A DNA stretch of 15,038 nucleotides from JBCBWG01 sp039186015 (lineage in GTDB: Bacteria; Pseudomonadota; Alphaproteobacteria; Rhizobiales; Hyphomicrobiaceae), in the NCBI GenBank assembly GCA_039186015.1, contig JBCDAH010000120.1:1-15038 (forward strand), in the 5' to 3' direction. Below, one piece after another: positions 1 through 7,009 of the stretch; the first letter of the stretch is position 1; each line of letters begins with the position of its first letter. The position numbers and the translations under genes are program-made. Under the pieces are notes generated by a model that saw only the letters and a list, made by a program, of their open reading frames with translations, did no database searches and was not told the DNA's origin.

Positions 1-334
1 AAGTGATCCAGATCGGCACCTTCCACTTCATGCAGATCTCGATGTCGCGTTCGAGCCTGACGTTCGAGCGGTGCACAATCTGGTTGACGGCGAATGGCGC
101 GGCCGGCGTATCGGGATTGGCCTGATTGTAACGATCCAACTCTTCGGTGATCAGCTCCAGCCACGCTTCGAGTTGGACGGGCTCACCGTCCGCTTCGCGG
201 GCATTCAGTGCCGGAAACGCTCCGACGATGCCGGACTTGCACTGTGCAAGCACCAGATCGGGGTTCGACACAATGAACAGCGGCGCCCCGATGACAGGCA
301 CAGAGAGGTTTTGCAGAACCGGCGGTAGAGCCAT
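1..334 (-). CDS. Nitronate monooxygenase-like protein, partial (N-terminal ~111 residues)
   Basis: Reading the minus strand from an ATG at 334 gives an uninterrupted frame that runs off the left edge of the window. The start is supported by a GAGGAA ribosome binding site (341-346) six bases upstream. The protein begins MALPPVLQNLSVPVIGAPLF and continues with IVSNPDLVLAQCKSGIVGAF. This is the typical first beta-alpha unit of the FMN-dependent nitronate monooxygenase / 2-nitropropane dioxygenase TIM barrel, where the early GAPL and the later G-x-x-G-A-F stretch lie near the flavin phosphate. The family oxidises alkyl nitronates with O2 and includes poorly defined FMN oxidoreductases. The catalytic histidine and most of the barrel are outside the window, so neither substrate nor integrity can be judged. 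It lies 116 bp downstream of the class V aminotransferase gene, in the same direction, and could be in its operon. Confidence 0.85.
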   Translation of the reverse strand, partial: MALPPVLQNLSVPVIGAPLFIVSNPDLVLAQCKSGIVGAFPALNAREADGEPVQLEAWLELITEELDRYNQANPDTPAAPFAVNQIVHRSNVRLERDIEICMKWKVPIWIT

Positions 335-450
335 GGGCGTTTCCTCAATTCACTCTTGGTCAGTCAAAGTTCTATCTCACGAGGACGCGCCTATGCGCCT
401 GTCTCGCGCGATGCCTCTTATGAAACATCAGCGCACCCTCACCACACGTG

Positions 451-1602
451 TCAGGCTGCGAGACGGCGACAGTCCTCGAAACACGCCAGAAACCGGTCGA
501 CGTCGGTTTCGTCGTTGTAAACGTGGGGCGCGATGCGAAGCCGTCCGATCCGCGGCGAGACGAAGACGTTGCGATCGGCAAGCGCGGCAGCAATCGGTTT
601 CGCCCGCTCTGGGCCGACATCCAGGCTTAGAATATGCGGACAGCGAATGGCTTGGGGCAGCATCAAGCCAATGTCCAGGCCATCGGCGATACGCCCCGTC
701 AAAGCGGCAACACGGTCGCAAACGTTGGCGATCCCCCAGCCCGATACCAGCTCCATGCCGACCGAGGCCATCTCCATCGAAATGAAGTGGTCGCGCTCGC
801 CCATATCGAACCGACGCGCATCGTCGACGTATCGCGTATCCGCGAGGTAAACGAGTTGCTCGGATTTCACGGATCGGCGCCCTGATGCCGTCTGTTCCAG
901 CGGCCGACCATGCTGATGACGTTTCGCGACGTAAAGAAACGCCCGCGCGTATGGACCAAGCAGCCACTTGTAGGTCGGAAACACAACGAAGTCCGGATCG
1001 AGTGTTGTCACGTCCATTGGCAGGACACCAACCGATTGCGTGCCGTCGACGACAAGCTTGCTGCCATGCGCACGCGCGGACTTGGCAACGGCATCCAAGT
1101 CGATCAAGCCACCATCCGCCCAATGGACCGACGAGATCGAGACAATTGACGGCGGTTGCGCATCTGGGCGTTCGATGGCCGCAACAATCGATGATGTCCA
1201 GTCGGCGTCGCGCGGGCGCTCGATCGTCTCAACTGAGAACCCACCGTCGCCTTCGCGCGCCTGCCACTCCAGGACGGGCGAGGAGTGATCATCCCGCAAG
1301 ACGAGAACCCGAGAGCCGGGATCCGGCGGCAACAATTGCGCGGCCGTCGCAAAGCCGTAGCTGACCGACGGGATCAGCGCGACATCTTCCACGTTGGCAT
1401 TGATCAATCGGGCTGCAGCGGCCCGCGCCCGCTCGTTTTGCTCAGATCGAAAATCCTGTCCCATCAACCAGGGCCGCGCCTTGCGGGCGACACCGTCACG
1501 CCCGGCCGAGACTACGGCATTCGGCAGCGGACTGTAAGAGGCTGCGGACAGATAGGCGACATCACGTGGGATATCGAACAGATGACGTTGACTGGGCAGC
1601 AT
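451..1602 (-). CDS. Class V aminotransferase-like PLP enzyme
   Basis: This 383-residue protein has the class V aminotransferase (NifS/kynureninase superfamily) layout. An N-terminal entry segment reads DVAYLSAASYSPLP. Asp186 lies in the VVDGTQSVG motif, the expected partner of the PLP pyridine nitrogen. Lys212 in PTYKWLLGP is the expected Schiff-base lysine. The small domain ends with RIGRLRIAPHVYNDETDVDRFL, as in many family members. The cysteine-bearing active-site loop of cysteine desulfurases is not visible near the C-terminus, so I do not call it IscS/SufS-like; it is more likely an aminotransferase, lyase or epimerase of unknown substrate. The start at 1602 has an AAGGGAA ribosome binding site six bases upstream (1609-1615). 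It follows the VWA protein gene by 83 bp in the same direction and precedes a nitronate monooxygenase gene. A functional link to the AAA+/VWA pair is only inferred from position. Confidence 0.85.
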   Translation of the reverse strand: MLPSQRHLFDIPRDVAYLSAASYSPLPNAVVSAGRDGVARKARPWLMGQDFRSEQNERARAAAARLINANVEDVALIPSVSYGFATAAQLLPPDPGSRVLVLRDDHSSPVLEWQAREGDGGFSVETIERPRDADWTSSIVAAIERPDAQPPSIVSISSVHWADGGLIDLDAVAKSARAHGSKLVVDGTQSVGVLPMDVTTLDPDFVVFPTYKWLLGPYARAFLYVAKRHQHGRPLEQTASGRRSVKSEQLVYLADTRYVDDARRFDMGERDHFISMEMASVGMELVSGWGIANVCDRVAALTGRIADGLDIGLMLPQAIRCPHILSLDVGPERAKPIAAALADRNVFVSPRIGRLRIAPHVYNDETDVDRFLACFEDCRRLAA

Positions 1603-1685
1603 TCGGGATTCCCTTGGCTGAGGTCGACGACGCGTAGTTTGCTGGACAATGCATCACAACACCATCTATCAGCCAGATCAAAGCA

Positions 1686-2915
1686 TCATGATCCCCGGCC
1701 CAGCGCGCCTGCGAGTGCCTTGAGGCTCGCGAGGTTATGGCACGCCCGCTGTTCGTGCGCGTACTGCGCCAGCACCTCGGCACCCTGTGCAATGGGGGCA
1801 TACGACTCGTACCGCATAAGCGGATTAAGCCAAATCAGCCGTCGGCAGTTTGCGCGCAGACGACGCACCGCGGGCTCAAGCCCGTCCGCACCATCCCGAT
1901 CAAGACCATCGGATATCATCAAGACTGTTGCGTTCTGCCCCAGGACGCGGCGCGCCCACAGCCGGTTGAATTCGCCAAGCGCCGTACCGATCCGCGTTCC
2001 ACCGGACCAATCGGTGACGCGGCGTCCCACCTCTGAAATCGCAACATCGGGATCGCGGTTCCGCAGCAACCGCGTAATGTTCGACAAGCGCATAGCGAAC
2101 AGGAACACGGAAACCCGGTCGCGGTCATTTGTCAGTGCGTGCACAAAGTGCAGCAAGATGCGCGCGTATGTTTCCATGCTGCCGGAGACATCGGCCAGAA
2201 TCACCAACGGGGGCCGGCGCACCATTCGTGCCGCCCACTGTGGCTGGAGGTCGCCCGGTGTGCGGCGCACCGACTCGCGGAGAACAGCGCGCAGGTCGAG
2301 CCGATCCCGGCGCGACGACGGACGATATCGCCGTGTCTTGATCCTGTCGAACGGCAGAATCAGCTGTCGGATCGCCTGTCGCGCCACCGCAAGCTCGGCC
2401 GCGCTCATTTCTTCGAAATCTTTGGTTTGAAAGGTCTCCGACTGCGAAAACGTCCCGCGCGCATCAATCTCAACCTGATCTTCCGGTCGGGCCGGCGGCG
2501 CATCACCCCGGCGAAACAAACTTTCGGAGAGCCGCCGCGACAAGGCGCGATCGCTTGCCTCCACATTGCCTCTCAGCGACGGCACGACGAGCGAGAGCAT
2601 TTGCTCGAGATATCCCGGGTCCTTCCAGAACATAACGAACGCCTGATTAAAGATTTCGCGGTCCGACCGCCGCGTCACGAACGACGCATGCAGCGTCCAA
2701 TACAGACGTCTTGGATCGTCAAGCCCTGTCGCCATCACGGCCTCGGTCGCCAGGGCCGTGCGATCGGGACCAATCCGCAAACCCGCAGCGCGCAACAGGC
2801 GCGCGAAGTGCATGATGTTCTCCGCCATCCGGCCGCCGTCGGCACGCCCGATCGCGATGTTCGCAGCGGGGCGCGCCGATCCGTGGCCTTCAGCTGCCGG
2901 ATGGTCAGCCACCAT
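1686..2915 (-). CDS. CoxE-type VWA domain protein
   Basis: This 409-residue protein has the CoxE-family arrangement. A helical N-terminal region (about residues 28-110) contains MAENIMHFARLLRAAGLRIG and LYWTLHASFV. A charged middle follows, then the segment LDLRAVLRESVRRTPGD just before a von Willebrand A domain from about residue 235. The MIDAS metal site appears complete: D242-x-S244-x-S246 in ADVSGSM, Thr307 in GGTRIG, and Asp336 in MISDGLD. Such proteins pair with MoxR-type AAA+ ATPases. In carboxydotrophs CoxD and CoxE are known to act in maturation of the Mo/Cu active site of CO dehydrogenase. The ATG at 2915 overlaps the end of the VOC gene by 11 bases, which suggests translational coupling. 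No strong ribosome binding site is visible there, and Met30 (2828) is an alternative start. No hydroxylase target gene is in the window, so the target is unknown. Confidence 0.87.
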   Translation of the reverse strand: MVADHPAAEGHGSARPAANIAIGRADGGRMAENIMHFARLLRAAGLRIGPDRTALATEAVMATGLDDPRRLYWTLHASFVTRRSDREIFNQAFVMFWKDPGYLEQMLSLVVPSLRGNVEASDRALSRRLSESLFRRGDAPPARPEDQVEIDARGTFSQSETFQTKDFEEMSAAELAVARQAIRQLILPFDRIKTRRYRPSSRRDRLDLRAVLRESVRRTPGDLQPQWAARMVRRPPLVILADVSGSMETYARILLHFVHALTNDRDRVSVFLFAMRLSNITRLLRNRDPDVAISEVGRRVTDWSGGTRIGTALGEFNRLWARRVLGQNATVLMISDGLDRDGADGLEPAVRRLRANCRRLIWLNPLMRYESYAPIAQGAEVLAQYAHEQRACHNLASLKALAGALGRGS

Positions 2916-3252
2916 CAGCCGTGTCCCGTCGCACGAGAAGTACGGTGCCGGCAGGATCGGACGTCCAGTGCCCCGTCACGCCGTCGAGCGGCTCCAATTC
3001 GTTGCGTTTCGGAGTGCCAAGGTCGGCCAACGCACCGTCGGGATCATCGGCAATTAACTCCAGCCAGATGTCCGTCTGGCTTTGTGTTGCGATGCGATCA
3101 ATCCACAAGGTCACGTCTCCAAATGCGAAAGCTACAGTGTTTGCCTCCGTTCGCGTTACCGGAAGGCCGACGTGGTCTCGATAAAACGCGACGGTCTCCT
3201 CCCAGCGAAACTGCGGCACCTTCATCGCGATGTTTCGGCCTGGTTTGATCAC
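2905..3252 (-). CDS. VOC superfamily (glyoxalase/bleomycin-resistance fold) protein
   Basis: This short 115-residue protein is a single vicinal-oxygen-chelate unit. It opens with KVPQFRWEETVAFYRDHVGL, the usual first strand and helix of glyoxalase-fold proteins. A second half follows with TLWIDRIATQSQTDIWLELI and a closing strand DPAGTVLLVRR. Proteins of this size act as dimers, either as metal-dependent enzymes or as binding proteins; I cannot assign a substrate. The start is a GTG at 3252, chosen because a strong GGAGGG ribosome binding site (3258-3263) lies six bases upstream; an in-frame ATG at 3225 is the alternative. The gene sits 27 bp after the AAA+ ATPase gene, and its last codons overlap the VWA gene. 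It is therefore wedged inside what is normally a direct ATPase-VWA gene pair, which suggests a shared role or co-regulation. Confidence 0.8.
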   Translation of the reverse strand: MIKPGRNIAMKVPQFRWEETVAFYRDHVGLPVTRTEANTVAFAFGDVTLWIDRIATQSQTDIWLELIADDPDGALADLGTPKRNELEPLDGVTGHWTSDPAGTVLLVRRDTADGG

Positions 3253-3279
3253 GAGAGCCCTCCGAAACTGGCCGACCGC

Positions 3280-4215
3280 TTAGGATGTTGGAACGGCCTG
3301 TTGTGCATCACTTTTCAAATTCTGCAGCACACGGGCCGCCTCGCTGCCTTGCAGCTGAGCAATGTCGTCCTGGTACTTCAGCAATGTCCCAAGCGTCGAC
3401 TGCACGGCCTCCGGATTGAGCGCCACAGCGTTCAGGGCCGTCAGCGCTTGCGCCCAATTGATCGTCTCAGCGATGCCGGGGTTCTTGTAGAGATCCATCT
3501 CGCGGATCTGCTGGACGAACCCAACGATCTGCTCCGCCAGCGCGGCCGATGCGTCGGGAACCTTGAGCTTCAAAATCTCCAGCTCGCGCTCCGCCGATGG
3601 AAAGTCCACCCAGAGATAGAAGCAGCGCCGACGCACGGCATCGTGCACTTCGCGCGTGCGATTGGACGTGAGGATCGTGATTGGCGGCGTTTCGGTTTTG
3701 ATCGTTCCAAGCTCAGGGATCGTGATTTGATAGTCGGCCAAAAACTCCAGCAGAAACGCCTCAAACGGCTCATCAGCGCGATCGAGTTCGTCAATCAGCA
3801 AGACAGGTGGTGGTCCGGTACGACACAATTCGATCGCGCGCAGTAGAGGTCGTTCCAGCAGATAGTTCGGCGTGTAGAGATCAGCCTCCAGAGCGGCCGC
3901 GCTCCCGGTCTGCCCCGCGGCCTCGGCTGCGCGGATGTGAATCAGCTGTCGCGCCACGTTCCAATCGTAGGCGGCATTGGCGAGATCCAGGCCTTCATAA
4001 CACTGCAGACGCACCAATGTACGCCCGAGGACCGCAGCCAACACACGTGCGATTTCGGTCTTGCCGACACCGGCCTCACCTTCGAGCAAAATCGGGCGGC
4101 CCAGTTTCAGCGCAAGAAAGACGCTGGTCGCAATGGCATCGTCGGGCAAATAGCCACCACGGGTCAGGGCATCACGGATTTCGTCGACTGAAGCCGGTAG
4201 TGAAGCAGGGGGCAT
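3280..4215 (-). CDS. CoxD/MoxR-type AAA+ ATPase
   Basis: This 311-residue protein is a MoxR-family AAA+ ATPase of the CoxD type. Walker A is GEAGVGKT at residues 46-53. Walker B is VLLIDELDRA with Asp142 and Glu143. Sensor 1 is Asn185 in LTSNRTREVHDA. The arginine cluster RRR at about 195-197 is in the arginine-finger region, and the C-terminal helical lid follows. Motifs such as LQCYEGLD, YDWNVARQL and EFLADYQITIPELG are characteristic of the CoxD branch. The family works as a hexameric remodelling chaperone with VWA partners; CoxD is known to act in CO dehydrogenase active-site assembly. Here the VWA partner gene lies downstream after a VOC gene. The ATG at 4215 lies just after a strong nested hairpin (4222-4266) and has only a weak upstream GGCGAG as a possible ribosome binding site. 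That site falls inside the hairpin's outer stem. Confidence 0.9.
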   Translation of the reverse strand: MPPASLPASVDEIRDALTRGGYLPDDAIATSVFLALKLGRPILLEGEAGVGKTEIARVLAAVLGRTLVRLQCYEGLDLANAAYDWNVARQLIHIRAAEAAGQTGSAAALEADLYTPNYLLERPLLRAIELCRTGPPPVLLIDELDRADEPFEAFLLEFLADYQITIPELGTIKTETPPITILTSNRTREVHDAVRRRCFYLWVDFPSAERELEILKLKVPDASAALAEQIVGFVQQIREMDLYKNPGIAETINWAQALTALNAVALNPEAVQSTLGTLLKYQDDIAQLQGSEAARVLQNLKSDAQQAVPTS

Positions 4216-4221
4216 CGTATC

Positions 4222-4266
4222 TCGCCAACAAAGATCGGGGCCAGGAGAATAGGCCCCGCCTGGCGA
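4222..4266 (-). terminator. Nested hairpin: possible terminator of the CHAT gene or structured leader of the AAA+ gene
   Basis: The inner stem pairs CGGGGCC (4236-4242) with GGCCCCG (4252-4258), seven perfect GC-rich pairs around a 9-nt loop. A second, outer stem pairs TCGCCA (4222-4227) with TGGCGA (4261-4266). On the minus strand the inner stem is followed by ATCTTTGTT, a moderately T-rich tail, so it could end transcription 87 bp after the CHAT stop codon. The outer stem also covers the weak GGCGAG ribosome binding site of the AAA+ gene, so a translational leader is an alternative reading. The pairing is seen directly; its role is inferred. Confidence 0.5.
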
Positions 4267-4352
4267 TCACGCAAAGGCAGCGCATTGACGCGCGGTCGCG
4301 CCGGCATCCTGCGACGGCCTAGGGGACGATTAAGATCACACCACGATCTCGA

Positions 4353-6938
4353 TCAACGTCCGCCGTCACCGACAACGACGAACGGTGCCCAGTACGCTGG
4401 CGGTCTGCCGTCGTCGACTAGCGCAAGCATCGATTGGCGCAGGGCCTCCGCACGACCGATCGGCTTTCCACGTTCTTGGCTCCGGCGCAGGGCACCAAAC
4501 GCGGTCGTGGTAAGTTTGACGGCGGCATCAGAGAAAACCGACCAGTGCGACACCAACAATGCCCGCGCGCCGGCAAAGAAAAAGGCTCTCGCGAGACCTG
4601 AGAGCGCCTCCGCACCGATGTCATCACCGGCCGCGGTGTTGCACGCTGACAGGACGACCCAGTCTGCGTCGAGAGACAGGGTGACGATCTCGGACGCGGT
4701 CAACAAGCCATCGTCCTCAGCGGTCGGTTGCTCAGGCGGTGTCAGGACCAGTGCCGGTTCCGCCAGCCCGCTGAGTTCGCCGGAAACCAAGCCATGCGTC
4801 GCAAAGTGCACCACTCGATAGGACTTCAGCGGTCGGCTTTTGATGATCGACTCACGGGCCTCGTTGCGCAACAGCACGTCGTCGGGTCCCGCGCCGAGAA
4901 CGCGCGCAATCGCTTGCAGCTCCTGGGCTGTATCGGGCAATGGCGTCAACGCACGAACTGCCCGCACGTTCGCGAGATTGCCGCGGTAGAATGATGCGTT
5001 CGTTGCGCCGCGTGATGCCACGACAGCATTCGACGGCTTGCCCCGCGCAGGTTTCGGTAAAGCATTGGGCCCAACAAGTGCCGGGTCCCCGATGCCGATG
5101 AACGCGCGACTGGCTCCGCTCTGAGGGGCGAGACGACGCAGCGCCTCCAAACTCTGCACCGACGGCAAGATGCTCAACGCCGTCCGCCGGATAAGCCAGG
5201 CCGCCTCCCGCAGCGCACGCTCAGACGTGAGACCGGCAGCCGGCGGACGCGTGACCAGCACTTGGGGCGGCAAACTCGTCATCGGGCCGGTCGGTATAAA
5301 GACGAGATGGGTTTTGCCGGTCAGGGCCGATTCAACGCCGCCGAACACCAGCTTGTAGAGCTTGTGCGCGCGGTTGAGATCAAATGGTGTCGCCACGCCG
5401 GACTTTTGCGCCGCAAGCGGATCGAGCGCCTTGCGCAACTCTGCGACATCGGCGGCGATATCCGCAGCGGTCGCCTTGATTTCGGACCAGGCAACCTGAT
5501 CGCGCGTGATTGCCCAGACATAACTGCGTTTCTCGCCCGACAGCAGCAGCACCAGCGCTTCGCTGCCGCCAAGGATCTCCTGAACCCGTCGCGGAGACAG
5601 CGGCTGCGGGTCAACAAGCGCTTTGTAGGCCGGGTATCGGCCGGCAACCACTTTACGCAATTCGCGCAACTGCTGCTCGAACGCAAACTTCTCCGTCAGC
5701 AGACGGTCGCGTGTCGCTTTAAAAACGGCGTAACCGGGAAGCGCCGCCTCGGCCGCTTGCAGGCGCTTGGACGCGGCTACGATGGCTTGCGGATTGCCCT
5801 GGGCGGCCTGCGACTTGCGCGCCAACTCAGACAGTTCCTTAGCCAAAGCGTTGAGCTTTTCCAGACTGCCTTCGCATCCTGGTTTTTTCTGGCCTGGCGG
5901 ACAGGTCTTGTTAAGTTTCGTGATCTCTTGCGTGAGCTGCATCTGCCTTTTGAAATAGGGCTGCGCGCCACGCTGACGTTCCAGACTGAGCTTGGTCATG
6001 GCATCCCGAGCGGCAACGTACTCGGGATTCGCGTTGGTTGTCTTGCTCCAGTCCGCAAGCAGCTTCATGTCCTGGTCGTTGAGCGTTTCCAAACGCCTTG
6101 CGATATCGTCGACGGTACGGACATCCCGCGCCAAAGGCGTATCGCCAGCGCCGAGCCTTGCCGACATTTTCGCGATCGCAGCTGCAGCCGATGTCCGCCA
6201 CGCAAGCTGCGCCGCCTGGAAGCCCTCTGCGAACAACGCGGTCCGATCTGCGCCCGACTGCGACGTTGCCATCATAGCCGCGCGCGCCAGCCCGACGAAC
6301 GCGAAGCGCTTCCGCGCCACAACCTGACGCTGATACTCTTTTGCCAGAACAGTAAGATCTTCCTTGCCGAGTAGCGTGACAGCCTGTCGGAACCGCGCGA
6401 GTGCCGGCTGCACCTTGCCTTCAGCCAGATCGACGCTCGCGACGTGCGCGAGCGCGGTTGCGGAAAACGGATGGGATTGCCCGGGAAGAATGTCGTTGCG
6501 GATTTTCAAAACGCGGAGGAAGGCCGTCCGTGCGGGCCCTAACTGACCATCGCGCAGGTATGCGGCGCCAAGCTTCTCTAATGCCTGCGCCGTGCTCGCA
6601 CTGTCTGGTCCGTAGACCTTTTCGCGGGTTTTAACCGAACTCAGATAGCTTTCGATCGCAACGTCGTTGCGCCCGGCCTTGTCGGCGACAAATCCCAAAC
6701 TGTAGGTCCAGATCGCCGCTTCCTGCGATTCTGCGCCGAACTCCTCAATGGTCTTGGCCAACGCCTGTTGTGCAAACATCAAGGCTTCGGTGTAGGCGCC
6801 GGCCTGATAGAAGTCGGCAGAGATCGCCCGTAGGTTTTTGAGCTCCGCCGAAGGCTCTTTCGCCCAGGCCGATGAGCTGACCATACTTACTAAGAAGTAG
6901 ACAATCATCGCCAGCCGGACGGCGCGAACTCGCAACAT
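4353..6938 (-). CDS. Exported TPR-CHAT domain protein (caspase-like peptidase fold)
   Basis: From Met at 6938 the protein has 861 residues. Residues 1-26 look like a Sec signal peptide: LRVRAVRLAM, a hydrophobic core, then SSSAWA before the predicted cut. Degenerate TPR repeats follow (about 34-190), with A-x-x-x-Y-x-x-A-L and G-x-x-x-A-I-x-x-Y patterns. A long helical, probably coiled-coil middle follows and contains a close cysteine pair, Cys346 and Cys355 (KTCPPGQKKPGC). The C-terminal CHAT domain (about 550-861) has the expected His715 in HFATHG and Cys766 in VVLSACNTAAG, then GLARAFFFAGARALLVSHW. Both catalytic-dyad residues are present, so it is plausibly an active cysteine peptidase. 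The frame is open upstream to a GTG at 7019, but the signal peptide and a GGAG upstream favour 6938. It lies 71 bp downstream of the exported PAAR-repeat gene, in the same direction. The substrate is unknown. Confidence 0.88.
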   Translation of the reverse strand: MLRVRAVRLAMIVYFLVSMVSSSAWAKEPSAELKNLRAISADFYQAGAYTEALMFAQQALAKTIEEFGAESQEAAIWTYSLGFVADKAGRNDVAIESYLSSVKTREKVYGPDSASTAQALEKLGAAYLRDGQLGPARTAFLRVLKIRNDILPGQSHPFSATALAHVASVDLAEGKVQPALARFRQAVTLLGKEDLTVLAKEYQRQVVARKRFAFVGLARAAMMATSQSGADRTALFAEGFQAAQLAWRTSAAAAIAKMSARLGAGDTPLARDVRTVDDIARRLETLNDQDMKLLADWSKTTNANPEYVAARDAMTKLSLERQRGAQPYFKRQMQLTQEITKLNKTCPPGQKKPGCEGSLEKLNALAKELSELARKSQAAQGNPQAIVAASKRLQAAEAALPGYAVFKATRDRLLTEKFAFEQQLRELRKVVAGRYPAYKALVDPQPLSPRRVQEILGGSEALVLLLSGEKRSYVWAITRDQVAWSEIKATAADIAADVAELRKALDPLAAQKSGVATPFDLNRAHKLYKLVFGGVESALTGKTHLVFIPTGPMTSLPPQVLVTRPPAAGLTSERALREAAWLIRRTALSILPSVQSLEALRRLAPQSGASRAFIGIGDPALVGPNALPKPARGKPSNAVVASRGATNASFYRGNLANVRAVRALTPLPDTAQELQAIARVLGAGPDDVLLRNEARESIIKSRPLKSYRVVHFATHGLVSGELSGLAEPALVLTPPEQPTAEDDGLLTASEIVTLSLDADWVVLSACNTAAGDDIGAEALSGLARAFFFAGARALLVSHWSVFSDAAVKLTTTAFGALRRSQERGKPIGRAEALRQSMLALVDDGRPPAYWAPFVVVGDGGR

Positions 6939-7009
6939 AGTCACCACGCTCCGCTCACTCCTATACGACGCGCAACCTGTAGGATCGGACGCTTTTGAGT
7001 TGCACCCTG

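Noticed and set aside
1616..1674. GGCTGA/TCAGCC inverted repeat in the gap upstream of the aminotransferase gene.
   Set aside because: Only six bases with a 47-base spacer and no T-run, so too weak for a terminator or operator call.
1285..3248. Long plus-strand open frames opposite the aminotransferase and VWA genes (two of about 370-380 codons).
   Set aside because: Their products are Arg/Pro/Ser-rich with no recognisable domain and lie fully antisense to well-supported genes. This is the usual shadow effect in GC-rich DNA.
5262..6374. A 370-codon plus-strand open frame opposite the CHAT gene.
   Set aside because: Basic, low-complexity-like product with no motif. The opposite strand encodes a clear TPR-CHAT protein.
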